A stretch of DNA of 64,000 bases from Sulfurovum zhangzhouensis. Lineage in GTDB: Bacteria; Campylobacterota; Campylobacteria; Campylobacterales; Sulfurovaceae. The stretch lies in contig NZ_JAQIBD010000001.1 of assembly GCF_030347965.1 (NCBI RefSeq), positions 1-64,000 on the forward strand. Direction: 5' to 3'. How positions within the stretch are numbered: position 1 is the stretch's first letter; each line of letters begins with the position of its first letter. Under the pieces are notes generated by a model. That model did no database searches. It was not told where the DNA came from and saw only the letters and a list, made by a program, of their open reading frames with translations. The position numbers and the translations under genes were made by a program. This document shows, in pieces, positions 34,710 to 44,161 of this stretch.

Positions 34710-36845
34710 TTAACTGGAAACTGATCTCATAATGTACTCATAAATGTTTTCGAAAAGTTCGTAAGGATCAGTTTTGCCAGGAGTGAGGATATTATGATAC
34801 GTACTAGGGGTAAATTCCAGCTCTTTTTTTTGTGAACCGACACTTTCATAGATCATATTTGCACTTTTAGCATTAACCACAGGATCATGATCCCCCTGTA
34901 CAATCAAAATAGGATCTTTTACCTGTGAAAGTAATTTGCGGGTTTTATCCATCAGTTTCTCCAGTTCTGCAACGGATGAAAGAGGGTGTTTTGGATAATT
35001 TATATGAGAAAGTTCACTGTGATTATCTATCCACTCTTTGATACCGTGTGCATGCAGATATTCAATCATTTCATTAAAGGCATTCAGCGTTGTAATGACA
35101 TACTCTACTCGTAAGTTATTAAGTTTAAGGGCCGTGTTCACCACAATAACACCATCTACCTGATATTTTGCAGCATGTAAAAGCGCCAAAAGCCCTCCTG
35201 TTGAAAATCCTCCGACAAAGACCTTATCACATACTTGCCTCATTGCAGCGAAAGCCCGTTCAAAATCACTCTTCCACTCATCAAGTTTTATCTCCTTGAG
35301 TGCTTTTGGATCCGTACCGTGTCCACTTAGTCTCAACAGATAGATATTGATCCCTTTTTCGAAAAGATACTTTGCCATCTCTTCAAGCGCAGCGGGAGCA
35401 GAAAGATATCCATGAGCAAAGACAAGTCCAACCGTATTTTTCTGATCAAAATAGACTTGTGGGGCGCCGATACTATCTTTTGGCGGCGGCAGATACTGAT
35501 AATAGATATACTCTTCTTCATAATCCTTCCAATCAACTGATCTAAGATATTCAAAATTATCCAGTCTCAGTGCTTGTTCACTCAATGTAGCATGTTCTGC
35601 AGCTGCATTGCAAATTTTTTCCTGCCATTTGATCTCATTGAGAATAACTTGCATAGTATTTTTAACACGAATTTTATGAAAATCGTAATCTTTCTCCAAC
35701 AGGCTTTTGTCAAAAAGATAATCCCCGTCACTATCTTGATAGAGGATATTCTGTGCCTCTGCTATTTTCAGGGCAGAATTAAAGGGTTCATAGTTATTAT
35801 CAAGGATCAATCTAAATAAATGTGTTTGAAGTTCCGGATGCAGGTTCAAACCCGGCATGTCATGTACTTCTCGGATATTTTTATATATGAGCGTTTTAAG
35901 ATAGCTTGGACAAACTTTTAATGTTGGCATCGTCACAAGACTCAGAATGAATATATGATCGAAGTTGATCTGCATATTGCCATACACTTCTCTCATGATA
36001 TCGGTGGTCAGTACCTTTCTTTGGCTATCTATCAGGCGATCCATAAGATCATCATCTTCAATGGTACCGCTATGTTCAGCTATATATGCATCAATATACT
36101 CTTTCACAACGATCGGTTTGCCAAAATGAAGATGCATATTGGCTTTCATTAGCAGGTTGATCTCTATCTCTAATTCTTCAAACAACCGTGTACCACGAAG
36201 GTTTAAAAACTTATCGATAAACAAAAGCAATTGATTTTCACCCGGACGAATAGGATAATAAGTGATCGAAAGCGGCATAATATGGAGATGTACGCTTTCA
36301 TCAAGTTTGGATCGATCCACATGATGGGCTTTGCAAAAACGTTTGATCGCCGCTTCATCATCCATATTTTTGATGCGTTCACGCATGATCTCTGATTTTA
36401 GTGCAAGTACGGCGGAACCTGTATGTACATGCCCACTGTAACTTTTTGTATGGATGCAGAACTCGCCGTTCTCAAGAGTAACTTGTTTGTTTTTGACCAT
36501 ACTTCCTTCAGGATAGATGATCCAACACGCATTTCCCGAAATCAGATCATCCAGTATGATGCAGTCGCGTTCTTTATTTTTATTTGAGATAGCACCTGCC
36601 AATCGCATGTACTCTCCCAACCATCCTACAAAGATCGTATCATCGGCCAAGGAACGTGAAATTTGCTTATGCTTGCGGAAAAGCAGATATGGTATGACAA
36701 ACGTTTCAAAACGTGTAAAGTGATTTGCCAAAAACATTACTGGTGCTTCTGGTATATCTTCTCCACTCGTCGTTATGTTGGCACCGCTGAGTTTTTTAAT
36801 CAAATATATAATGAAATATGATATCCATAGTATCAGCTTCAGCAT
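34710..36845 (-). CDS. PlsC-like acyltransferase fused to alpha/beta hydrolase
   Basis: A 711-residue protein. Residues of about 1-260 are a lysophosphatidate-type acyltransferase with one N-terminal membrane segment; the catalytic motif is NHFTRFE (His42, then Glu47 where Asp is usual) and the substrate motif is IIYPEGSM. The middle 270-470 is helical and unassigned. The C-terminal part is an alpha/beta hydrolase with nucleophile Ser548 in GFSTG, likely Asp654 in GDHDP and His684 in STYHN. It might release or transfer acyl groups on membrane lipids to feed or drain beta-oxidation. Its start overlaps the FadE stop by 7 bp. Confidence 0.85.
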   Translation of the reverse strand: MLKLILWISYFIIYLIKKLSGANITTSGEDIPEAPVMFLANHFTRFETFVIPYLLFRKHKQISRSLADDTIFVGWLGEYMRLAGAISNKNKERDCIILDDLISGNACWIIYPEGSMVKNKQVTLENGEFCIHTKSYSGHVHTGSAVLALKSEIMRERIKNMDDEAAIKRFCKAHHVDRSKLDESVHLHIMPLSITYYPIRPGENQLLLFIDKFLNLRGTRLFEELEIEINLLMKANMHLHFGKPIVVKEYIDAYIAEHSGTIEDDDLMDRLIDSQRKVLTTDIMREVYGNMQINFDHIFILSLVTMPTLKVCPSYLKTLIYKNIREVHDMPGLNLHPELQTHLFRLILDNNYEPFNSALKIAEAQNILYQDSDGDYLFDKSLLEKDYDFHKIRVKNTMQVILNEIKWQEKICNAAAEHATLSEQALRLDNFEYLRSVDWKDYEEEYIYYQYLPPPKDSIGAPQVYFDQKNTVGLVFAHGYLSAPAALEEMAKYLFEKGINIYLLRLSGHGTDPKALKEIKLDEWKSDFERAFAAMRQVCDKVFVGGFSTGGLLALLHAAKYQVDGVIVVNTALKLNNLRVEYVITTLNAFNEMIEYLHAHGIKEWIDNHSELSHINYPKHPLSSVAELEKLMDKTRKLLSQVKDPILIVQGDHDPVVNAKSANMIYESVGSQKKELEFTPSTYHNILTPGKTDPYELFENIYEYIMRSVSS

Positions 36846-39004
36846 CTAAAATAATCCTCATTGGTATATGAATCTACAGCTATGATATTCTGCTGTAATG
36901 CATCTGTTTTTTCCAAAATCTTTTTTTCTTCTACACTCAGAGTGTTTTCACCCAATTTTTTCCGTTTTCTGATCACGTCACGAGCTTCGAACATCATTTC
37001 TACTGCTTCATTCAATTCTTCGATCCTGCCTCCCCTGTACATATTGCTAAAAACACGGTTACGTACGTTTTCATCTGAAGCAAGAAGCATTGCCACAGCA
37101 TGCAGATCACGGTCATTTACTGCCCTACCCATCGGGTTGATCCTTCCGCAGTAGCCTTTGAAACGAAATAGCATACCAATAAGTCCGCCAGAGAGGTTCT
37201 GATGTATCCCTAAAAAGGCTTCATCTATCTTACGAAATCCCTCTTCCATCCCCACTTTTAAGAACACTTCATCTGCGGGAAGACTCCCCTCAGCTTCAAA
37301 ACGTTTCAGTGTCGCACTCAAAAGATACATCTGAGACAACACATCTGCAAAGCGACCCGAGACTGATTCTCTTTTTTTCATCCCTGAACCCATGAGTCCT
37401 AGGGCTATATCACTCATACAGGCAAATTTTGCCGAACACCATGCCAGCTTCTGTTCATACCTTGCAGTAATACCACGGTTTTGTGGCTTATGGAGGTGCC
37501 CTCTTGAAATCCCGAGTATGCAGGCACGAAACATATTGCGTATGATATGTGATAAATGTTCGAAAAAATACGTATCAAAGGCATCAATATCTTCTTTTTC
37601 AATTGCTTCGATCTCAGCATACGCATAGGGGTGACAGCGGATCATTCCCTGTCCGAATTGGATCAGTGTACGTGTTATGATATTGGCACCCTCTACCGTA
37701 ATGGCTATCGGTGCACCATAATACGCATGGGCGAGAAGGTTTTTAGGCCCCATAATGATCGCAGCTCCACCCTGTATATCCATCGCATCCATAATATTTT
37801 TCCGAAATTTTTCAGTACTGTGATATTTCATGATCGCATTGGCAACGGCAGGTTTTTCTCCGTCATCAATCGCACCCAGTGTGAAACGCTTTGCTGCATC
37901 CAAAACATAGACTTCCGCACCCAGCCGTCCGATTACTTCGGCGACACCTTCAAATTTTCCGATCGCTATACCGAACTGATAACGTACGACACTGTATGTA
38001 GAAGCGACAAATGCTGCTAACTTACTCCCGCCGGTACTGGTAGACGGGAGTGAAATTCCGCGCCCTACTGCAAGAGACTCCATGAGCATCTGCCACCCTT
38101 TACCGATCCCTTCTAGCCCACCGATCACGTCATCTAGATTTATAATGACATCTTTGCCGATCAAGGGTGCATTGATAAACGGTACTCCCATAGGATCATG
38201 TCGTCTGGACTGGTCAATGCCATTTTTGTCTGCAGTCACAAGTGCACAGGTAATACCGAGATCTACACCCCTGCCAAGCAGGTTTTCAGGGTCTTTACAG
38301 ACAAAAGCAAGACCGATGACTGTGGCTACTGCACCCAGCGTTATGTAGCGTTTTTCAAATTGCAGCTTGATCTTGAGATTGCCATCTGTATCTTTGAAAA
38401 TAGTACCATGTGAACGGATCGCTGCGGCATCACTTCCTGCTTCAGGCTCTGTCAAAGCAAAACAGGGTATTTCACTTCCATTGGCCAGACGCGGAAGATA
38501 ATACTTTTTTTGATTCTCCTCTCCATAACGCAGCAGCAGTTCTGCAGGGCCAAGAGAATTTGGTACCATTACGGTTATCGCGAGCACCTGAGAGCATGTG
38601 GCGAGCTTTTCGATCACACAGCTATGTCCGTAAGCACTAAATCCAAGTCCGCCGTGTTCTTTTGGTATGATCATGCCAAAAAAGGATTTATCTTTGAGAT
38701 ACTTCCACACTTGTTCAGGCAGATCTCTGGTATAGAAGACTTCCCAGTCATCCGTCATTGCACAGACCTCTTCGACTTCATTGTCCAAAAATGCCTGCTC
38801 CTCTTTTGATAGCGTTGGATAATTATAAGAAAAGATCCTCTCGAAATCAGGCTTTCCGCTGAAGAGTTCTCCCTCAATCCATACGCTACCTGCCCTTAAT
38901 GCTGTTTTTTCAGTATCGGAAATAGAAGGCAACAATCCCTTGCGTTTCAGGGTCTTAAAAAGCGGTTTGGTAACATAATTTGTTCTGAGCGTTTTAAAAG
39001 ACAT
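36839..39004 (-). CDS. fadE: Acyl-CoA dehydrogenase (FadE-like)
   Basis: A 721-residue flavoprotein of the acyl-CoA dehydrogenase fold with an extended C-terminus, as in FadE rather than short-chain types of about 380 residues. Blocks: WKYLKDKSFFGMIIPKEHGG, FALTEPEAGSDAAAI (FAD and substrate binding), ITVEGANIITRTLIQFGQG and an Arg-containing RRHDPMGVPF. It performs the first beta-oxidation step. Its ATG overlaps the FadB/J gene stop by one base (TAATG). Confidence 0.92.
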   Translation of the reverse strand: MSFKTLRTNYVTKPLFKTLKRKGLLPSISDTEKTALRAGSVWIEGELFSGKPDFERIFSYNYPTLSKEEQAFLDNEVEEVCAMTDDWEVFYTRDLPEQVWKYLKDKSFFGMIIPKEHGGLGFSAYGHSCVIEKLATCSQVLAITVMVPNSLGPAELLLRYGEENQKKYYLPRLANGSEIPCFALTEPEAGSDAAAIRSHGTIFKDTDGNLKIKLQFEKRYITLGAVATVIGLAFVCKDPENLLGRGVDLGITCALVTADKNGIDQSRRHDPMGVPFINAPLIGKDVIINLDDVIGGLEGIGKGWQMLMESLAVGRGISLPSTSTGGSKLAAFVASTYSVVRYQFGIAIGKFEGVAEVIGRLGAEVYVLDAAKRFTLGAIDDGEKPAVANAIMKYHSTEKFRKNIMDAMDIQGGAAIIMGPKNLLAHAYYGAPIAITVEGANIITRTLIQFGQGMIRCHPYAYAEIEAIEKEDIDAFDTYFFEHLSHIIRNMFRACILGISRGHLHKPQNRGITARYEQKLAWCSAKFACMSDIALGLMGSGMKKRESVSGRFADVLSQMYLLSATLKRFEAEGSLPADEVFLKVGMEEGFRKIDEAFLGIHQNLSGGLIGMLFRFKGYCGRINPMGRAVNDRDLHAVAMLLASDENVRNRVFSNMYRGGRIEELNEAVEMMFEARDVIRKRKKLGENTLSVEEKKILEKTDALQQNIIAVDSYTNEDYFRC

Positions 39005-41118
39005 TATTGTCCTCCGTAAAATGTTTCGTTATTTTGTACCATAGTAATCATCAGTGATGAAGGCTCAAACCGGTTGCCGTAGGTCATACTGAATCGTTTT
39101 AAAGTTTCGACGATTATCGGGATACCGATAGTATCTGCATATCGCATCAAACCGCCACGGAACGGTGGGAATCCGATACCCATGACCATGGCCATATCCA
39201 GATATGCTACATCCTCAATGACGCCCTCTTCAAGACATCTTGATGCTTCGTTGATCATAATATAAAATGTTCGTTCTATAACCGTCTGTTCATCGAACCT
39301 ATCGTTACCTTCTTGTAATGAGTTGATATGCGGATTGATCGATAGAGATTTTTGTCCATGATTATAAAACCCGGTACCGCTCTTTTTGCCAAGCCACCCA
39401 TTTTTTACCATTTCTTCAAGTACGTTGCTCATTGCCATACGTTCACCGTATGCTTGATTCAGGACTTTGGCAACTTCCATACCGATATCCACACCTACTT
39501 CATCAATCAGTAAAAAGGCGCCCATAGGCATCCCAAAATCTTTGAGTATCCGATCGATCTTCTCGATCTCTTCACCTTCTTCAAACATCAAAGTTGCCTC
39601 TTTGAGGTAAGGCAGTAAAACCCTGTTCACCAGAAATCCAGGGCTATCTTTAACTTTTACAGGTGTTTTTCCAATCCTTTTGGCAAGATTGATGACTGTT
39701 GCGATCGTTGTTTCATTACTTAACTCGCCGGGTATCACTTCAACCAGAGGCATTCGTTCAACAGGATTAAAAAAATGCATCCCTATAAAACGATCCGGAT
39801 GTTTGAGCCCTTTGGCCAAATCGCTGATAGATATGGAAGAGGTATTGGTCGCGATGACTGCCGTTGGGTCCATAAGTGCTTCAAACTCTTTATAAACTGA
39901 TTTTTTAACATCGATATCTTCATTCACTGCCTCGATCAGAAAGTCGCTTCGTGAAAACCCTTCATCATTGACAGCATAGGTGATCCTGTCCATATTGAGT
40001 TGTATATGGCGTGTATCTATTTTACGGCGTTTCTGCATTGTTTCATACACTTTTCGTATCTTCATGATCGCTTTGGCTGCACTTGAGATGCTACGTACTT
40101 TCAGACGCACATCGATCTTCTGATTATCCAGTGCCCATGCAATACTGCTCCCCATCGTACCGGTACCTACTACAGCAGCATGTAAGATCGTTTTGGGAGC
40201 TTCTGTACTGAACATCTCATGTCTGAGCCTCTCTGAGATCAAAAAGAGTTTGACCAGATTTTTGGATTCTGGACTGAGTGCAAGTTTGGTCACTGCAGCT
40301 CTTTCTATGGAAAGACCTTCCTCCATGGGTTTACCAAAACTCTCTTGCATTACATTGATCAAAGCCAATGGTGCCGGATAGTGCCCCTGTGTCTTTTCTA
40401 ATACTTTTTTTAATGCTATTTTATTGATCAAGCTACGTAGTATTGTAAAATGCTCATACCATCTGATCCCTTTACGTAGAGGCATGATCTTATTTTTTAG
40501 AGTATGGTTTAAAATCTCATGTATCAATCCATCTTTTTTAAATCCTAAATAACCTCTCGGTACGCTTGCATCGATAATACCTGCTTGGAGTGCTTCATCA
40601 CCAGACAGCTGTTTTGCACCCAGAATGTATTCCATTGCATTACGATATCCTATCAGCCGATAGAGCCTTTGTGTACCGCCAAATCCGGGTATAATCCCTA
40701 GCTTGATCTCCGGAAGCCCTATACGGGTATGAGGGTGGGATGTAGCTATACGGTAGTTGCATGCAAGGGACATCTCAAGTCCGCCTCCCAGACACGCACC
40801 GTCTATGATAGCAACAGTTACAAACGGCAGTTTTTCGAGTTTATTAAAGATCTCTTGTCCTTTTTTCACAAGGGCTTCAACACTTGAGGCATCTTCTGCT
40901 AACCTAATCTCATGAATATCTGCTCCGGCAATGAAGATATCCTCTTTGGCACTTTCGATAAAAAGGATTTTTAGCGTATTCTCTTGCGCCAATACATCTA
41001 AATAGTGTTCAAATGCTTCAAGTGCCGATATCGAGAAAACGTTGGCTTGGCTGTCAGGTGTATCAAAATAGAGTGTTGCGACCTGATCATTGTGTTTTTC
41101 CAGTCTAAAATAGTCCAT
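39004..41118 (-). CDS. fadJ: Bifunctional enoyl-CoA hydratase / 3-hydroxyacyl-CoA dehydrogenase (FadB/FadJ-like)
   Basis: 704 residues from the ATG at 41118 behind GGAGG; the frame from 41166 is rejected. N-terminal crotonase domain with oxyanion segments IAGADIHEI and GACLGGGLEMSLACNYRIA plus the Glu of GLPEIKLGIIPGFGGTQR. C-terminal NAD-binding domain (VVGTGTMGSSIAWALD) and the catalytic His in GMHFFNPVERMPLVEVI. Its start overlaps the thiolase stop by one base. It runs hydration and oxidation of trans-2-enoyl-CoA. Confidence 0.93.
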   Translation of the reverse strand: MDYFRLEKHNDQVATLYFDTPDSQANVFSISALEAFEHYLDVLAQENTLKILFIESAKEDIFIAGADIHEIRLAEDASSVEALVKKGQEIFNKLEKLPFVTVAIIDGACLGGGLEMSLACNYRIATSHPHTRIGLPEIKLGIIPGFGGTQRLYRLIGYRNAMEYILGAKQLSGDEALQAGIIDASVPRGYLGFKKDGLIHEILNHTLKNKIMPLRKGIRWYEHFTILRSLINKIALKKVLEKTQGHYPAPLALINVMQESFGKPMEEGLSIERAAVTKLALSPESKNLVKLFLISERLRHEMFSTEAPKTILHAAVVGTGTMGSSIAWALDNQKIDVRLKVRSISSAAKAIMKIRKVYETMQKRRKIDTRHIQLNMDRITYAVNDEGFSRSDFLIEAVNEDIDVKKSVYKEFEALMDPTAVIATNTSSISISDLAKGLKHPDRFIGMHFFNPVERMPLVEVIPGELSNETTIATVINLAKRIGKTPVKVKDSPGFLVNRVLLPYLKEATLMFEEGEEIEKIDRILKDFGMPMGAFLLIDEVGVDIGMEVAKVLNQAYGERMAMSNVLEEMVKNGWLGKKSGTGFYNHGQKSLSINPHINSLQEGNDRFDEQTVIERTFYIMINEASRCLEEGVIEDVAYLDMAMVMGIGFPPFRGGLMRYADTIGIPIIVETLKRFSMTYGNRFEPSSLMITMVQNNETFYGGQ

Positions 41119-42410
41119 TATTCCACCTCCAGCAGCAATGCTGCGCCCTGTCCACCGCCGACACATAACGTTGCCAATCCCCGTTGAAGATTACGGTTTC
41201 TCAATTCATGCAGCAGTGTCAGTACCATACGTGTACCAGTCATTCCCACAGGATGTCCCAATGCTACTGCACCGCCATTGACATTAAGTATCTCAGGATC
41301 GATTGCCCCGACAGCTTTGCTTTCATTGAAATGCATTTTTGAAAATGCATTAGAATCAAATGATTGCAGGCAGGCTAAAACCTGAGCAGCAAAAGCTTCA
41401 TTGATCTCGACAAGTTCGATATCTTTCATACTCAATTTTGTCCGCTTGAAAAGTTTATGGGTAGAGATGACCGGACCTAAACCCATACGTTTGGGATCAA
41501 GCCCTGCATATACATAATCACTGACATATCCTAACGGTGTCAAACCTCTCTGTTTAGCTTCTTTCTCCCCCATTACAATGACTGCTGCAGCGGCGTCTGT
41601 GATCTGAGAAGAATTTCCCGCAGTAACTGTTCCGTTCTTTCGATCAAAATAAGGCCTTAGTGCTGCGAGTGCTTCTATGGATTGTCCATCACGTATGCCA
41701 TCATCATAATCAAGTATACTGCCGTTTTGTTCATCATAGATGATCGGCATCATTTCTTGTGCGAACCTGCCGCTTTCTTTTGCTAATTGTGCCTTTTGAT
41801 GGCTCTCAAGGGAAAATTGATCCTGTGCTTCACGGCTAATATGGAAATCCCGTGCCAGTACTTCTGCTGTTGACCCCATCATCAATCCGCTGACAGGATC
41901 TGTCAGACCCGAGATCAATCCTATGATCGGTTTTAAAAAACCCGGACGGAATGTTATCAGTGTATGCAGTCGATCCATAATAGTCTTAGATTTTGCCAGG
42001 TTATAAAACAATGCAGCCATTTTTTTATTGTAGACCAAAGGGATATTACTCATAGACTCCACCCCGCCGCACAGATAGATCTTCCCTTCTCCAGCACGGA
42101 TACGGTCAGCAGCTGATGTGATCGACTGCATACCTGAAGCACAGTTCCTATGTACTGTAAAGGCTGGCGTTTCCCGAGGAAACCCTGCTCGTAGCGCAAT
42201 AACCCTTGCGATATTTGCTGCATGGATCGGTTGAGCGACATTACCGACGATCACCTCGTCAAACTCCTCGAACCTGATAGGTGAACGCATCACAGTTTCA
42301 CGTACGATCCTGCTCCCCAAGGTATCAGCCTGCAGGTGTTGAAATTTCCCGCCTGCTTTTGCCATTGGTGTCCGTAGTCCTGAAATAATCGCAATTCTTT
42401 CTCTTTTCAT
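41118..42410 (-). CDS. fadI: Acetyl-CoA acyltransferase (thiolase, FadI/FadA-like)
   Basis: A 430-residue thiolase: nucleophile Cys90 in HRNCASGMQS, catalytic His in NGGAVALGHPVGMTG, and the second Cys in LATLCVGGGQGAAL. The length is that of FadI, longer than FadA because of an extra insert. It cleaves 3-ketoacyl-CoA to acetyl-CoA. It overlaps fadD by 4 bp (ATGA), so the set is coupled. Confidence 0.93.
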   Translation of the reverse strand: MKRERIAIISGLRTPMAKAGGKFQHLQADTLGSRIVRETVMRSPIRFEEFDEVIVGNVAQPIHAANIARVIALRAGFPRETPAFTVHRNCASGMQSITSAADRIRAGEGKIYLCGGVESMSNIPLVYNKKMAALFYNLAKSKTIMDRLHTLITFRPGFLKPIIGLISGLTDPVSGLMMGSTAEVLARDFHISREAQDQFSLESHQKAQLAKESGRFAQEMMPIIYDEQNGSILDYDDGIRDGQSIEALAALRPYFDRKNGTVTAGNSSQITDAAAAVIVMGEKEAKQRGLTPLGYVSDYVYAGLDPKRMGLGPVISTHKLFKRTKLSMKDIELVEINEAFAAQVLACLQSFDSNAFSKMHFNESKAVGAIDPEILNVNGGAVALGHPVGMTGTRMVLTLLHELRNRNLQRGLATLCVGGGQGAALLLEVE

Positions 42411-44158
42411 ATATGACCTCCATACATCTGTTCAATCTCTTTATGAAAGTGTTGTTGGAGATGTTCCCTGGCAATTTTCATAGATGGGGTAATGTCACCA
42501 TTTTCGATCTTTAATTGTTCTGTGACAAGATAATAGCTTCGGATCTTCTCCCAATGGTTAAGGTTGGTATTAACCTTTTCTATATAGTCGTCGATCTGAT
42601 TAGTGAATTTTTTTGATGATGCAGCCTCTTCAATCGATTTAAATCCATTTTTTTGCGCATAGTCACTTATCATATTTTGATCAATCATCAGCAGTGCTAC
42701 AACAAAAGGTCGGTTATTCCCTATGATCATTACATAGTCAAACCATCCGATTGCTGTCAGAAGCTGTTCAATATAGTTTACGGAGATATATTCTCCGGTC
42801 GAGGTTTTAGCAAGGTCTTTTTTCCTGCCTGTGATGGTAATATATCCGTCCTGATCAATAGAAGCAAGATCACCGGTATGAAGCCATCCCTCATCATCCA
42901 GTGCTTCTTTGCTAGCTTCAATATTGTTGATATAACCTTTCATAATGCCCGGGCCGCGTGCTAAAAGTTCATTCTCTTGGGTGAGTTTGACTTCCGTATG
43001 AGCATAGTGTTTACCACAAGTACCTATTTTATTGAATCCAGGAGCATTGGCACAGATCACGGGACTTGCTTCAGTAAGTCCATATCCTTGATAAAGAGGG
43101 ATGCCTATATTGGTGAAAAAACAATTGAGCTCTTCAGTAAGAGGCGCTCCACCGGAGATCATCATACGGAAATTTCCACCAAAAGAGGCACGTAGTTTTT
43201 TATGAACTAGTAGATCGAAGATCCTATCGAGCAGCCTTGAAGTACCGTCAGGTATTTTTACTTTTGCATGTCTGAAAGCTGCAGTTGCAATGATCCGTTT
43301 AAAGAATGAATTTTCGAGTGCTTTTTGATGCATACGAAAGTAGACCTTTTCAAGCAGTCGGGGTACCACGGTCATCAGTGTCGGTTGAACATCCTGCATG
43401 ATCGTTACAATATTTTTCACATTATCGACAAAATAGACGCTAATCCCCTGACTCAGATAAAAGTGCATGACCATTCGCTCAAAAATATGGGCCAAAGGCA
43501 GAACACTAAGTGCCTTATCTGATTCAAGATAAAGCGGATACTTGAGTTCCGTATCAAGGAGCTGTGAAATAAGATTGGCATGGGTAAGCAGTGCCCCTTT
43601 GGGCAATCCTGAGGTACCGGAGGTATAAACAATTGTTAAAGGGGTTTGTGGTGTGACCTTTGACATAAGGCGATCAAACTTAGATCTATCTACCGCATCA
43701 ATCGTTTTACCTTCCGTAACTAGCATCTCGAAGGATTGACATGACCGGTCAGCTGGAGTAAAATGGATACATGTAATACTGACATCAGCAAGATGAATTG
43801 CATTTTTCTGTTCATCCGTCTGCATGAATACCGTATGTACTTCAGCATTTTCGATCTCATAATGAAGGTTTTTGGTAGAAATAGTAGTAAAAAGAGGTAC
43901 ACTGATAGCCCCGCACAGCATCAGTGCATAGTCAACCATCAGCCAGTAAGAGGAAGGAGAGACCGCTATGGCGATCTTTTTGTCACGCCAACCTCTGGCA
44001 TCGAATGCCAGTGTAAGATAACGTACCGTTTCAAGAAATTCCGATTTGGAAAAGGTCTTCCATTTACCCTCCTCCAAATGGTTTAAGAATGTTTCATTTT
44101 CCGGCAATTTCTTCAAATAGTCGTAAAGAGATGAAAAAGTATTTATATCTTGCAACAT
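42407..44158 (-). CDS. fadD: Long-chain fatty acid-CoA ligase (FadD-like)
   Basis: A 583-residue AMP-binding ligase: VYTSGTSGLPKGALLTHANL (P-loop), YQGYGLTEASPVICAN (A5), WLHTGDLASIDQDGYITITG (motif 7), and the C-terminal hinge KKDLAKTSTGEYISV. It resembles the long-chain (AMP-forming) group rather than Acs. It activates fatty acids for the next steps and is 3 bp downstream of the NDH-2-like gene. Confidence 0.9.
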   Translation of the reverse strand: MLQDINTFSSLYDYLKKLPENETFLNHLEEGKWKTFSKSEFLETVRYLTLAFDARGWRDKKIAIAVSPSSYWLMVDYALMLCGAISVPLFTTISTKNLHYEIENAEVHTVFMQTDEQKNAIHLADVSITCIHFTPADRSCQSFEMLVTEGKTIDAVDRSKFDRLMSKVTPQTPLTIVYTSGTSGLPKGALLTHANLISQLLDTELKYPLYLESDKALSVLPLAHIFERMVMHFYLSQGISVYFVDNVKNIVTIMQDVQPTLMTVVPRLLEKVYFRMHQKALENSFFKRIIATAAFRHAKVKIPDGTSRLLDRIFDLLVHKKLRASFGGNFRMMISGGAPLTEELNCFFTNIGIPLYQGYGLTEASPVICANAPGFNKIGTCGKHYAHTEVKLTQENELLARGPGIMKGYINNIEASKEALDDEGWLHTGDLASIDQDGYITITGRKKDLAKTSTGEYISVNYIEQLLTAIGWFDYVMIIGNNRPFVVALLMIDQNMISDYAQKNGFKSIEEAASSKKFTNQIDDYIEKVNTNLNHWEKIRSYYLVTEQLKIENGDITPSMKIAREHLQQHFHKEIEQMYGGHI

Positions 44159-44161
44159 CTT

